A DNA stretch of 61,152 nucleotides, from NCBI RefSeq assembly GCF_001571775.1, contig NZ_LRVM01000014.1, positions 1 to 61,152 of the forward strand, given 5' to 3'. The translations under genes were made by a program, and so were the position numbers. The DNA comes from Anaerotignum neopropionicum. GTDB lineage: Bacteria > Bacillota > Clostridia > Lachnospirales > Anaerotignaceae. The notes beneath the pieces are model-generated. The model had not been told where the DNA came from and searched no databases. It was given only the letters and a program-made list of their open reading frames with translations. Position 1 is the first letter of the stretch. The number at the start of each line of letters is the position of its first letter. Positions 7,949 through 17,337 of this stretch are shown piece after piece.

Positions 7949-8275
7949 ATGAAGCTCATTATTGCCATTATTCAAGACGAGGATGCAGGAGAAGTGATCT
8001 CCAAGTTGAACAAAGAGGGTTTTCAAGTAACAAGACTGGCAACAAAAGGTGGCTTTTTACGGGCAGGAAACACGACGCTCTTAACCGGTGTTGAAGAAGA
8101 ACGGGTTCAAGAGGTAATGGGGATTATTGAAGAAAACAGTAAATCCCGCACCCAATATGCAACGCTGCCATCTTCTTGCGGTGCAATGCACGGGTTTATT
8201 TTGGCGCCGATTGAGGTAAATATCGGCGGTGCAACGGTGTTTGTGGTGGATGTTGATCAGTTTAAGAAGTTTTAA
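7949..8275 (+). CDS. darA: Cyclic-di-AMP receptor DarA (PstA, PII-like)
   Basis: 108 residues, the full length of the DarA/PstA family. It is a trimeric PII-like cytosolic protein that binds cyclic di-AMP. Visible family features are the start KLIIAIIQDEDAG, the T-loop entry VTRLATKGGFLRAGNTTLL, and the C-terminal GGATVFVVDVDQFKKF. The downstream partner of this receptor is not established, so its output here is unknown. It is encoded 20 bp after tmk with AGGAGGG ahead of the ATG. Confidence 0.95.
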   Translation: MKLIIAIIQDEDAGEVISKLNKEGFQVTRLATKGGFLRAGNTTLLTGVEEERVQEVMGIIEENSKSRTQYATLPSSCGAMHGFILAPIEVNIGGATVFVVDVDQFKKF

Positions 8276-8544
8276 ACACATAAGCCGTATGAGTTATAAA
8301 CAGAATTTCATTTTTAGAGACATAAAATAGATAGTTGGCACAGAGCAAAAATGCATATTTTTGCAAATAAAGTTTCGCTCAAGCCTTTTCCAAGGGCTTG
8401 CAGGGTTCGGGACAGAGTCCCGAGAACTTGCTGTTGCTTGCTTCGGGACAGAGTCCCGAGAACTTGCTGCTGCTTGCTTCGGGACAGAGTCCCGAGAACT
8501 TGTATTTTTATAAGGAAATCACATATACGAAAGGAGAAGGTGCT
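8276..8544. other. Intergenic region filled by a hairpin repeat (see 8381-8501)
   Basis: No gene is seen. The gap splits the otherwise tight tmk-rsmI block and consists mostly of the repeat array, followed by the holB ribosome binding site AAAGGAG (8530-8536). Confidence 0.6.
8381..8501. repeat. 36-bp hairpin repeat array (locus C)
   Basis: The hairpin CGGGAC-aga-GTCCCG occurs at 8408, 8444 and 8480, exactly 36 bp apart, joined by copies of gagaacttgctgytgcttgctt. An AAGCC/GGCTT hairpin (8381-8399) precedes it. The array is open in the holB frame and would encode a 12-residue repeat, but the ribosome binding site and TTG lie downstream of it. Its stem words differ from loci A, B and D, but the design of short stems with 3-nt loops is the same. 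Confidence 0.9.
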
Positions 8545-9531
8545 TTGTATACCTTTCAGGAAATTTGGGGCAATCAGCGCCTACTCCGCCATTTGCGTAT
8601 GGCAGTAAAAAAACAAAAAACCTCCCATGCGTATTTGTTTATAGGCAGTGCGGGGGCAGGCAAACGGATGATTGCAAATACCTTTGCGAAGTACCTTCTA
8701 TGCAGTTGCGATCAAGACGAGCCTTGTGGAATTTGCGAGAGCTGTCGGGTGTTTGACAGTGGGAACCATCCTGATGTGATCCATGTGACATCTCCGAAAA
8801 AGACGCTGGGGGTAGATGAAATTCGCGGGCAAATATTGGAAACGGTGGATATTAAGCCCTATCATTACGATAAAAAAATATATATTCTTCATCAAGCCCA
8901 TACTATGACGGTACAGGCGCAAAATGCGTTACTAAAAACCCTGGAGGAGCCGCCCCAATATGCTGTTTTTTTGCTTTTGGCAGAAACGGCGGATGCTTTT
9001 TTGCCAACCATTCTATCCAGAACGGTTACATTAAAAATCAGCCCTCTTTCCGAGGAGGAAATTAGCAGGTATTTAATACAAAAAGGCTTGGCATCCCAGG
9101 AAGAGGCGGTTTTTTATGCGGCCTATGGACAGGGCCGAATTGGTCATGCCTTGGAATTAATTGAGGATGAAACCTTTCGCCAAATGCGAGAGAACATTCT
9201 GGGACAAATGAGCCGCTTGCCTTCTATGAGCCTGGCAGAGGCCTTGCTTTTGGCAAAGGAATGGGACGGCTATAAAAACGATTACCGCTTTTTGGATATT
9301 ATTGGCTTATGGTATCGGGATTTGTTGGCAGTAAAAGCATTGCGTCAGGAGCGTTTTATTGTCCAAAAGGATAAAAAAGAATTGATATTTGCCACCGCAA
9401 ATGAGTCTGGGGAAGTATTGGCAAAAAAGGCGGCAGCGGTGGTAAAGGCAAAAGAACGTTTGATTCAAAACGGAAATTTTCGGCTGACCTTGGAGGTTAT
9501 GCTGATAGAGCTAAAGGAGAATGGAACCTAA
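8545..9531 (+). CDS. holB: DNA polymerase III delta' subunit
   Basis: 328 residues, the usual length. Delta' is part of the clamp-loader complex. Residues 20-50 hold a P-loop-like GSAGAGKRM, then four Cys (CSCDQDEPCGICESC) forming the clamp-loader zinc site, and later LLKTLEEPP near 135 and the SRC-like TILSRTVTL near 165. The TTG at 8545 follows AAAGGAG by 8 bp. Upstream in-frame codons run through the 36-bp repeat and are discounted. It overlaps ricT by one base (TAATG). Confidence 0.93.
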   Translation: MYTFQEIWGNQRLLRHLRMAVKKQKTSHAYLFIGSAGAGKRMIANTFAKYLLCSCDQDEPCGICESCRVFDSGNHPDVIHVTSPKKTLGVDEIRGQILETVDIKPYHYDKKIYILHQAHTMTVQAQNALLKTLEEPPQYAVFLLLAETADAFLPTILSRTVTLKISPLSEEEISRYLIQKGLASQEEAVFYAAYGQGRIGHALELIEDETFRQMRENILGQMSRLPSMSLAEALLLAKEWDGYKNDYRFLDIIGLWYRDLLAVKALRQERFIVQKDKKELIFATANESGEVLAKKAAAVVKAKERLIQNGNFRLTLEVMLIELKENGT

Positions 9532-10403
9532 TGACTGAAGTGGTAGGAATTCGATTTAAAAAAGCAGGGAAAATGTATTACTTTGACCCAGATGGCTTTC
9601 AGCTGGAAAAAGAGGATTTTGCCATCGTGGAAACAGCCCGTGGGGTGGAATATGGGCTGGTAATTAAGGAAAATACCTTTGTGCCGGAGGAAAGCATTGT
9701 GCCTCCTTTGAAGAAGGTTTTGCGCAAGGCCACAAAGGATGATGCCCGTACGGTGGAAAACAACGAAAAGAAGGAAGCTGAGGCTTTCCAGATTTGCCTT
9801 GGGTATATTGCTCGTTTGGGCTTAGATATGAAGCTGATTGAAGTGGAGATGACATTTGATCGCAATAAGCTGATTTTCTATTTTACCTCTGATGGCAGAG
9901 TTGATTTTAGAGAGCTGGTAAAGGAGTTAGCGGCAACTTTTCGAACCCGTATTGAATTGCGCCAGATTGGTGTCAGAGATGAGGCAAAAATGCTCAATGG
10001 CATTGGTATTTGCGGAAGAACCCTGTGCTGTGCCACCTTTTTGGGGGATTTTCAGCCGGTATCCATTAAAATGGCCAAGGAACAAAGTCTTTCTCTCAAT
10101 CCAACTAAAATTAGCGGTATCTGCGGAAGATTGATGTGCTGCTTAAAATATGAAGAGGACGTTTATGAGGAGTTAAACAGCAAGATGCCCAAGGCTGGAG
10201 ATATTATTTCCACACCTGACGGAACAGGAGAAATTCTTTCCACCAATGTTTTGCTTCAGCAGGTAAAGGCTGTTGTGAGAAAGAAAGAAAACGATCCACC
10301 CACAATTGCATTTTACAATGCAGATGAAATTAAGGTAATCAAGTCGAAGAAAAAGAAGAAACAAGAACCCATTCCTGAGGATTTAAAGGCATATGAGGAC
10401 TGA
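9531..10403 (+). CDS. ricT: PSP1-domain protein RicT (YaaT)
   Basis: 290 residues. In Bacillus subtilis RicT forms the Ric (Y) complex with RicA and RicF, which steers RNase Y mRNA processing and binds Fe-S clusters. The PSP1 domain covers about residues 60-150. The conserved Cys motifs GICGRTLCC near 162 and GICGRLMCCLKYE near 200 are present. The C-terminus is Lys-rich. Neither ricA nor ricF is in this window. It is translationally linked to holB and overlaps trmN6 by 11 bp. Confidence 0.94.
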   Translation: MTEVVGIRFKKAGKMYYFDPDGFQLEKEDFAIVETARGVEYGLVIKENTFVPEESIVPPLKKVLRKATKDDARTVENNEKKEAEAFQICLGYIARLGLDMKLIEVEMTFDRNKLIFYFTSDGRVDFRELVKELAATFRTRIELRQIGVRDEAKMLNGIGICGRTLCCATFLGDFQPVSIKMAKEQSLSLNPTKISGICGRLMCCLKYEEDVYEELNSKMPKAGDIISTPDGTGEILSTNVLLQQVKAVVRKKENDPPTIAFYNADEIKVIKSKKKKKQEPIPEDLKAYED

Positions 10404-11148
10404 TATTGAAATTAATGAATTTGAACGGGTAGACGATTTGCATCGCAATGGATATAAAATTATTCAAGATCCAAAGCGGTTTTGTTTTGGCGTAGATGCG
10501 GTTTTATTAAGCGGCTTTGCCAGAGTAAAAAAGGGAGAATGTGTTTTGGATTTGGGAACAGGCACAGGCATTATTCCTATTTTGCTTGCGGCAAAAACAG
10601 AGGGAACCCATTTTGCAGGCCTTGAAATACAGGAAGAAAGCGTAGAAATGGCCAGAAGAAGTGTGGCGTTAAATGAACTGGAGGGGAAAATCACGATCCA
10701 TCATGGTGACATAAAAGAGGTGGGCAGTATTTTCCCTAAGCACCCTTTTGATGTTGTCACCTCTAACCCCCCATATATGAATGAGGGGGGCGGGCTTGTC
10801 AACTCCTTCGATGCAAAGGCAATTGCCAGGCACGAGGTGCTTTGCTCCCTGGAGGATGTGATTTTAGGGGCGGAAAAGGTTTTGCAAAGGGGCGGCAGGT
10901 TTTATATGATACATCGCCCCCACCGCCTTACGGATATTATGGTGCTCATGCGCCAGTATAAGCTGGAACCGAAAAGAGTGCGATTTGTGCATCCTTTTCA
11001 AGATAAAGCGCCTACCATGGTGTTAGTGGAAGGGGTGAAAGGCGGAAATCCTATGATAAAGGTGGAGCCGCCGCTGATTATTTACAGTGAAGCAGGAAAA
11101 TATACCCAAGAAGCATACGATATATATTACGGAGAGGGGCAGGCATGA
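10393..11148 (+). CDS. trmN6: tRNA1(Val) adenine-N6 methyltransferase family protein (TrmN6/YabB)
   Basis: 251 residues. A class I SAM-dependent methyltransferase with motif I VLDLGTGTGIIPILLA near 50-65 and the adenine-N6 catalytic motif SNPPYMNEGG near 118. The family modifies A37 of valine tRNA in Escherichia coli; the substrate here is inferred. Its position between ricT and rsmI matches yabB in B. subtilis. The ATG overlaps the end of ricT, and the stop overlaps the rsmI start (ATGA). Confidence 0.9.
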   Translation: MRTDIEINEFERVDDLHRNGYKIIQDPKRFCFGVDAVLLSGFARVKKGECVLDLGTGTGIIPILLAAKTEGTHFAGLEIQEESVEMARRSVALNELEGKITIHHGDIKEVGSIFPKHPFDVVTSNPPYMNEGGGLVNSFDAKAIARHEVLCSLEDVILGAEKVLQRGGRFYMIHRPHRLTDIMVLMRQYKLEPKRVRFVHPFQDKAPTMVLVEGVKGGNPMIKVEPPLIIYSEAGKYTQEAYDIYYGEGQA

Positions 11149-12005
11149 TGCAGGATATGGCAGGAACATTATATCTTTGCGCAACGCCCATTGGTAATTT
11201 GGAAGATATTACCCTTAGAACATTAAAGCTTTTGGAAAGCGTTGATGTGATTGCTGCAGAAGACACGAGAAACACGCTGAAGCTGTTGAATCGTTTTGAA
11301 ATAAAAACGCCGATGACAAGCTATCACGAGCATAATAAAATGGGAAAAGGGCCATTTTTGATAGAGAAGCTTTTGGCAGGAGAAAGCATTGCCTTGGTTA
11401 CGGATGCAGGAATGCCTGGAATTTCTGACCCTGGGGCGGATTTGGTAAAGCTTTGCTATGAAGCGGGGGTTCCGGTTACCGTTGCCCCCGGCGCTTCGGC
11501 AGCGGTGGTTGCCTTAGTGCTTTCTGGGTTAAATACCAGAAGGTTTGTATTTGAGGGCTTTTTGCCGGCGGACAAAAAAGAACGCCGCATGGTTTTGCAG
11601 ACCTTGGAGAGAGAACACCGCACTATGATTTTTTATGAAGCGCCCCATCGCTTACTCGATACATTGGAAGAGTTGGAAGGATTGTTCGGCGCTGAACGTG
11701 AAAGTGCCGCTGTTCGAGAATTAACCAAAAAGTTTGAGGAGGTTCGGCGGGACTCCGTGGGAAATCAAAGAAAATATTTTACGGAAAATCCACCCAAGGG
11801 TGAATTTGTTCTGGTGATTGCAGGACTTTCTTTGGAAGTGCAAAAGAAAGAGGCGCAGGCAAGCTGGGCGGAAATTTCAGTGGGGGAGCATATGCAAAAA
11901 TATTTGCAGCAGGGCTTCAATGAAAAAGATGCGATGAAGCAAGTGGCGAAGGACAGGGGCGTTTCAAAACGAGACATCTATAAGGATTACAAAATGAATG
12001 AATAA
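11145..12005 (+). CDS. rsmI: 16S rRNA (cytidine-1402-2'-O)-methyltransferase
   Basis: 286 residues, the normal length for RsmI of the tetrapyrrole-methylase (SPOUT-unrelated) fold. Motifs: LYLCATPIGNLEDIT near 10, AEDTRNT near 40, SYHEHN near 60, VTDAGMPGISDPG near 88, and APGASA near 118. It 2'-O-methylates C1402 in the decoding centre. GAGAGGGG lies 7 bp ahead of the ATG at 11145; an alternative ATG is at 11148. Confidence 0.96.
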   Translation: MMQDMAGTLYLCATPIGNLEDITLRTLKLLESVDVIAAEDTRNTLKLLNRFEIKTPMTSYHEHNKMGKGPFLIEKLLAGESIALVTDAGMPGISDPGADLVKLCYEAGVPVTVAPGASAAVVALVLSGLNTRRFVFEGFLPADKKERRMVLQTLEREHRTMIFYEAPHRLLDTLEELEGLFGAERESAAVRELTKKFEEVRRDSVGNQRKYFTENPPKGEFVLVIAGLSLEVQKKEAQASWAEISVGEHMQKYLQQGFNEKDAMKQVAKDRGVSKRDIYKDYKMNE

Positions 12006-12052
12006 ATTGTAGGAAGAAACATAGATAGATAACTAGAAAGGGGCGTTTGAGG

Positions 12053-12430
12053 ATGCTTAACGGTTTTTTAGCACTAAGCTTGCGAGATGTATTTCTTGCT
12101 GCGTGCATTGCATATGTGATTTTTGCTGGGATACGGTTTCTGCAAGGGTTGTTTGGGACGAGGGAACAGGAGCCTGGGTTTAAAGTGCGAAACATGGATA
12201 TGGCAGATGTTTATGAAAAATGTAAGGAACTGTTTCCCATACAAAACCTTACTTTTCATGGAAAAGAATTTACCCGAGGTATGCGAATTAAGATAGTCAC
12301 AATTCAAAAGAAAATTATTGAGGGTGAATTGATTGGAATGAATAAAGTGAACCTAATCTGTATTCGCACCCCCAATCAAATTATTGCCCATCAGTTAGAA
12401 AAAATTGAAGAAATTATAGGTTTAGATTAA
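12053..12430 (+). CDS. Small membrane-anchored protein of unknown function
   Basis: 125 residues. One hydrophobic segment lies at about residues 8-30, followed by a soluble domain of about 95 residues with several charged helix/strand stretches. I do not recognise the family. The ATG at 12053 has AAAGGGG at a spacing of about 9 bp. It lies downstream of rsmI with a 47-bp gap and ends at its own terminator, so it may be the last gene of the tmk operon. Confidence 0.7.
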   Translation: MLNGFLALSLRDVFLAACIAYVIFAGIRFLQGLFGTREQEPGFKVRNMDMADVYEKCKELFPIQNLTFHGKEFTRGMRIKIVTIQKKIIEGELIGMNKVNLICIRTPNQIIAHQLEKIEEIIGLD

Positions 12431-12431
12431 T

Positions 12432-12469
12432 AAAAAGGTTATTTCCGTTACAAGGGAATAGCCTTTTTC
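12432..12469 (+). terminator. Terminator ending the tmk-rsmI block
   Basis: AAAAAGGTTATTTCC pairs throughout (two G-T wobbles) with GGGAATAGCCTTTTT. Confidence 0.88.
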
Positions 12470-12762
12470 GCTGTAAAAAATCCGTGAAATAAAGGCAAAG
12501 AGAAAACCTTAACAGGATTTTAGCGGCTTGGGTTATTGTATTTGCTTTGAATAAGCATATAATTAAATTATGTTAAAAAAACAACGATGAAACGATAAAA
12601 TGATATTTAGGGATGTAAAAGCCATGAAATTATGGTCTTGCAACGACGCATGGAAAATTTTGACTGAAACAAGGTTTATATAGAGAAGATAATGAAAAAA
12701 TATATGAAAGACTATCGGTTAGCCGGATTGATGGTAGAAGTATATTGAGGGGGGTTTTGCAA
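12470..12762 (+). promoter_or_regulatory. AT-rich upstream region with a candidate promoter
   Basis: TTGTAT (12536-12541), a 16-bp spacer and TATAAT (12558-12563) are the best promoter-like pair. It would give a leader of roughly 190 nt to the activase fusion gene. No gene is seen here. Confidence 0.45.
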
Positions 12763-15700
12763 GTGAATTGTTTTGGGGAAAAGCTGGAGCATACATACAA
12801 AATGGGTATAGATATCGGCTCCACAACCGTGAAGGTTGTTTTGGTAAACCAAAAATCGGAGATGGTTTTTTCCTGCTATCGCAGGCATTATTCAGAAATC
12901 AAAAAAACAGTCATGGATATTATAGAGGAAGCAGGTCAAACCCTGGGCGAGGCTGTTTTTTCCGTTATGATTACAGGAAGCGGCGGTGTTTCTCTTGCAA
13001 ATAGTATTGGTGTGGAATTTATCCAAGAGGTTGTTGCCACAGCAAAGGCTCTGGAAACAACGGCACCATTAACGGATGTAGCCATTGAACTTGGCGGAGA
13101 GGATGCAAAAATAATATATTTTGACAATGGTAATGTTGAGCAGAGAATGAACGGCGTTTGCGCCGGGGGAACTGGCTCTTTTATAGATCAAATGGCAAGC
13201 CTTTTGCAGACGGACGCCGAAGGCTTGAATGAATTGGCAAAGGGGCATACGGTAATTTACCCCATTGCTTCTCGTTGCGGTGTTTTTGCAAAAACGGATA
13301 TTCAGCCCTTGATTAATGAAGGCGCAAAAAGAGAGGATTTGGCGGCTTCTATTTTTCAAGCCGTAGTAAACCAGACCATAGCGGGGCTTGCCTGCGGAAA
13401 GCCCATTCGGGGTCACGTTGCTTTTTTGGGCGGTCCACTGCATTTTCTCTCGGAATTGAGAGTGAGATTTATGGAAACCTTAAAGCTGACAAAGGAAACG
13501 GCAATTATTCCTGAGAACTCCCATTTGTTTGCGGCCTTTGGCACGGCTGTTTCCTGCAAGGCAGAAGGAACCTTTTATTTTTCTACGCTTTTGAAAAAAT
13601 TAAGGGAGAAAGGTGAGTTGACAGCGGAAGTTGGTCGTATGGAACCGCTGTTTTGCGATGAAAAGGAATATCAGCAGTTTAAAAACAGACATGACCGCAA
13701 TAGGGTAAGAAGAACGGCAATTACTACATATCATGGTGATGCATTTTTGGGCATTGACGCAGGCTCCACCACAACAAAGGTTGCGCTGGTTGGGGAGGAT
13801 GGAAGTTTGCTCTACTCCTTTTATGCAGGCAACGAAGGAAACCCCTTGGGTGTTGTAACAAAAAGCTTGAACGAAATGTATGATTTAATGCCGGAGGATG
13901 TAGTGATTCGCAGTTCCTGCGTAACGGGATATGGGGAGGGGCTGTTAAAAGAGGCCTTGATGATCGATTTGGGGTATATTGAAACGGTGGCACACTATAA
14001 AGCGGCGCAATTTTTCCGCCCTGATGTGGATTTTATTTTGGATATTGGCGGGCAGGATATGAAATGCATCCGCATAAAGGATAATGTGATAGACAGTGTT
14101 TTACTAAACGAGGCTTGCTCCTCGGGTTGCGGTTCCTTTATTGAAACCTTTGCCAAATCCTTGAATTATAATGTGGCTGATTTTGCAAAAATTGCCCTTT
14201 TTGCCAAGCATCCCATTGATTTAGGCTCTCGCTGTACGGTGTTTATGAACTCCCGTGTCAAGCAAGCACAAAAAGAAGGTGCCGATGTTTCGGATATTTC
14301 AGCGGGATTGGCTTATTCTGTCATTAAAAATGCGTTGTTAAAGGTAATTAAAATTGCTGATCCTCAATCCATGGGGAAATCCATGGTTGTTCAGGGAGGA
14401 ACCTTTTATAATGATGCAGTTTTAAAAAGCTTTGAAATGATCAGCGGCAGGCGGGCAGTTCGTCCCGATATTGCGGGTATTATGGGCGCCTTTGGTGCAG
14501 GGCTCATTGCCAGGGATAAATACGAAGCAGGCTTTAAAACCACATTAATCAGCCGAGAAGAAATGAATGCCCTGGAGGTGCACTCTACCATGGCAAGATG
14601 TCAGGGCTGTACAAATCACTGCCTTTTGACGATAAATATGTTTAGCGGGGGCAGACGCTTTATCACGGGAAATCGCTGTGAAAGAGGGCTGGGAAAGGAA
14701 AAAATCAAAAATCCGGCACCCAATCTGTTTGAATATAAATGCCATAGATTATTCGATTATGAGCCGTTATCACTACAGGAGGCAAGGAGAGGTACGGTGG
14801 GCATTCCACGAGTTTTGAATATGTGGGAGGACTATCCTTTTTGGTACACCTTCTTTACAAAGCTGGGGTACCGTGTGGTACTTTCTCCCAATTCCTCAAA
14901 GGCAATCTTTGAAAAGGGCATGGAATCCATCCCTAGTGAATCCGTATGCTATCCCGCCAAGCTGGTACATGGACATATTATGTATTTGATTGAGCAGGGC
15001 GTGGATATGATTTTCTATCCGGGCGTTGTTTACGAAAGAAGAGACAGCATTGCGGCGGATAATAACTATAACTGCCCCATTGTGGCCTCTTACAACGAAA
15101 ATATAAAAAATAACGTGGAAGAACTACAGGAAAAGGGTGTGCGTTTTATGAACCCTTTCCTTGCCATGGACAAAATAGAAACCGTTTTGAAACGTATGAC
15201 AGAGGAATTTGAGCCTTTGGGCTGCAGTAAAAAGGAAGTCAAGGAAGCTGTTTTCTGCGGCTGGAACGAATGGTCCGCCTTCCGTCGGGATATGCATGCA
15301 AAGGGTGAAGAAACCTTGCGTTACCTCAAAGAAAAGGGGATGACGGGAATTGTTTTGGGCGGACGGCCCTATCATGCGGATCCGGAAATCAACCACGGAA
15401 TTCCGGAATTGATTGCAGGCTACAATATTGCAGTTTTGACGGAGGATAGCGTTGCCCATCTTGGCAAGGCAAAACGGCCTACCGTAGTCAGAGATCAATG
15501 GACCTATCATTCCAGGCTGTATGAAGCTGCTGCATTTGCAACCACCCAGGAAAACCTAGAGTATGTTCAACTGAATTCTTTTGGCTGCGGGTTGGATGCG
15601 GTTACCACGGATGAGGTAAGGGCAATTTTAACGGCTTCGGGGAAAATATATACGGTGCTTAAGATTGACGAGGTAAACAACCTTGGCGCAGCACGTATCC

Positions 15701-17070
15701 GTATTCGCTCCCTCATTGCAGCCTTGGAGGACAGAAGGGAAAAGGGCGTTACCCTTAGGGAGGGTGATGCAAGCTTGCATAGGGTACTGTTTACAAAGGA
15801 AATGCGGGAAAAGTATACCATTCTTTGTCCTCAGATGTCACCCATACATTTTAATATTTTGCAGCCAGCCATGGGTGCATGCGGCTATCATCTGGAGATT
15901 ATGGAGGCCATGGACAGAAGTGCTATTGACACAGGCTTGAAATATGTTAATAATGATGCCTGTTACCCGGCGTTAATTACCATTGGTCAGCTGATGAACG
16001 GCTTGTTTTCTGGAAAATACGATTTAAATCGCACCGCTCTTTTGATTTCTCAAACAGGCGGCGGCTGTAGGGCAACCAATTATATTTCTTTTATTCGTAA
16101 AGCACTGGCAAATGCGGGAATGCCAAATATTCCTGTTATTTCCTTAAACCCTGTAGGGTTGGAAAAAAACCCGGGATTCAAAATCAGCTTAAGCTTGATA
16201 AATAAGGCGTTGCAGGCGTTGGTATATGGCGATGTGTTTATGCGGGTATTGTATCGAACACGTCCTTATGAAAAAGTAAAAGGCTCTGCCAATGCCCTTT
16301 ATGAAAAATGGAACGAAAAGGTGAAAAAAGATGTTGTAATAGGGAATTTTCATACATATGCGGAAAATATTCGAGGAATTATACGAGCGTTTGACGAGCT
16401 TGCGTTACTTGATATAGAAAAGCCAAAAGTAGGTGTGGTGGGTGAAATTTTGGTAAAATTCCACCCAACTGCAAATAATGACTTAGTAAACCTTTTGGAA
16501 AGAGAAGGCGCAGAGGCGGTTGTGCCTGATTTACTTACATTTGGCCTATATTCTTGCTATAATGCGACGCAAAAGGAAAAATACTTGGGCGGTTCCAAAA
16601 AAAGCAGAATTATGGCAGATATGGTAGCCAAAATGATTGAGCTATATCAAAAGCCTATGCTAACAGCATTAAAAAAGAGCCGTCGTTTTGATTGTCCCCA
16701 GGATATACGAGAGCTGGGCAAGTATGCTGAAAAGGTGGTTTCCCTGTGTAATCAAACGGGAGAGGGCTGGTTCTTAACGGCGGAAATGATTGAGCTGATA
16801 CATACCGGAGTTGCGAATATTGTTTGCACCCAACCCTTTGGGTGTTTGCCCAACCATGTTGTGGGCAAAGGGGTAATCAAAGAGCTGCGCAAGCAGTATC
16901 CTTTGTCTAATGTGGTTGCCATTGACTATGATCCGGGGGCAAGTGAAATCAATCAGCTAAACCGCATTAAGCTGATGCTAGCGGGGGCGAACAAGAATTT
17001 AGAGGAAAAGAATTCCAATCATCTAAATAAAGCACACTCCATTGAGGAAGCGGCTTTTCAAGTAAAATAG
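12763..17070 (+). CDS. Giant 2-hydroxyacyl-CoA dehydratase activase-related fusion protein
   Basis: 1435 residues. Two BadF/BadG/HgdC-type ASKHA ATPase domains come first, with phosphate loops [10 protein letters not shown] near 15 and [10 protein letters not shown] near 331. Each has its own pair of Cys motifs for a bridging [4Fe-4S] cluster: VCAGGTGSF with [10 protein letters not shown], and ACSSGCGSF with SRCTVFMNS. From about 690 on it has a DUF2229 region ([27 protein letters not shown]) and a C-terminal HgdB/dehydratase-like part. Such fusions (COG1924 plus COG3580/3581) are common in clostridia, but the substrate is not known; it need not be a dehydratase. GTG at 12763 follows GAGGGGGG by 9 bp; an ATG at 12802 is the alternative. 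It has its own terminator. Confidence 0.85.
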   Translation: MNCFGEKLEHTYKMGIDIGSTTVKVVLVNQKSEMVFSCYRRHYSEIKKTVMDIIEEAGQTLGEAVFSVMITGSGGVSLANSIGVEFIQEVVATAKALETTAPLTDVAIELGGEDAKIIYFDNGNVEQRMNGVCAGGTGSFIDQMASLLQTDAEGLNELAKGHTVIYPIASRCGVFAKTDIQPLINEGAKREDLAASIFQAVVNQTIAGLACGKPIRGHVAFLGGPLHFLSELRVRFMETLKLTKETAIIPENSHLFAAFGTAVSCKAEGTFYFSTLLKKLREKGELTAEVGRMEPLFCDEKEYQQFKNRHDRNRVRRTAITTYHGDAFLGIDAGSTTTKVALVGEDGSLLYSFYAGNEGNPLGVVTKSLNEMYDLMPEDVVIRSSCVTGYGEGLLKEALMIDLGYIETVAHYKAAQFFRPDVDFILDIGGQDMKCIRIKDNVIDSVLLNEACSSGCGSFIETFAKSLNYNVADFAKIALFAKHPIDLGSRCTVFMNSRVKQAQKEGADVSDISAGLAYSVIKNALLKVIKIADPQSMGKSMVVQGGTFYNDAVLKSFEMISGRRAVRPDIAGIMGAFGAGLIARDKYEAGFKTTLISREEMNALEVHSTMARCQGCTNHCLLTINMFSGGRRFITGNRCERGLGKEKIKNPAPNLFEYKCHRLFDYEPLSLQEARRGTVGIPRVLNMWEDYPFWYTFFTKLGYRVVLSPNSSKAIFEKGMESIPSESVCYPAKLVHGHIMYLIEQGVDMIFYPGVVYERRDSIAADNNYNCPIVASYNENIKNNVEELQEKGVRFMNPFLAMDKIETVLKRMTEEFEPLGCSKKEVKEAVFCGWNEWSAFRRDMHAKGEETLRYLKEKGMTGIVLGGRPYHADPEINHGIPELIAGYNIAVLTEDSVAHLGKAKRPTVVRDQWTYHSRLYEAAAFATTQENLEYVQLNSFGCGLDAVTTDEVRAILTASGKIYTVLKIDEVNNLGAARIRIRSLIAALEDRREKGVTLREGDASLHRVLFTKEMREKYTILCPQMSPIHFNILQPAMGACGYHLEIMEAMDRSAIDTGLKYVNNDACYPALITIGQLMNGLFSGKYDLNRTALLISQTGGGCRATNYISFIRKALANAGMPNIPVISLNPVGLEKNPGFKISLSLINKALQALVYGDVFMRVLYRTRPYEKVKGSANALYEKWNEKVKKDVVIGNFHTYAENIRGIIRAFDELALLDIEKPKVGVVGEILVKFHPTANNDLVNLLEREGAEAVVPDLLTFGLYSCYNATQKEKYLGGSKKSRIMADMVAKMIELYQKPMLTALKKSRRFDCPQDIRELGKYAEKVVSLCNQTGEGWFLTAEMIELIHTGVANIVCTQPFGCLPNHVVGKGVIKELRKQYPLSNVVAIDYDPGASEINQLNRIKLMLAGANKNLEEKNSNHLNKAHSIEEAAFQVK

Positions 17071-17095
17071 GGAAAAATGGGGTTTTATTAAGGGA

Positions 17096-17127
17096 AAAGG
17101 GTGTCGAGAAGGTGGATACCCTTTTTT
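17096..17127 (+). terminator. Terminator after the activase fusion gene
   Basis: AAGGGTGTC pairs with GATACCCTT, followed by TTTTT. Confidence 0.85.
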
Positions 17128-17255
17128 GGTGCAAATTTATAAGCTCTCTGCATCAAAGTTGCTGTAAAGCCGTCAGAATAAGAAAATTTCTTTTGCCGAA
17201 TTGGCGTGGCAGGGCGAAGCACAAGAAGAATGAAAAGAAAGCTTTCTTTAAAGGA

Positions 17256-17285
17256 TTGACAATAAAAGAGATAAGAAATTATACT
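17256..17285 (+). promoter_or_regulatory. Promoter of the hybrid histidine kinase
   Basis: TTGACA (17256-17261), an 18-bp spacer and TATACT (17280-17285). The expected transcript start near 17292 puts the ATG at 17293 at the very 5' end, which supports the later start. Confidence 0.78.
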
Positions 17286-17337
17286 TAAATCAATGAAAGG
17301 AAAAACGTTTCAAAATAAGTTGAGAGGGGTATCCAAA

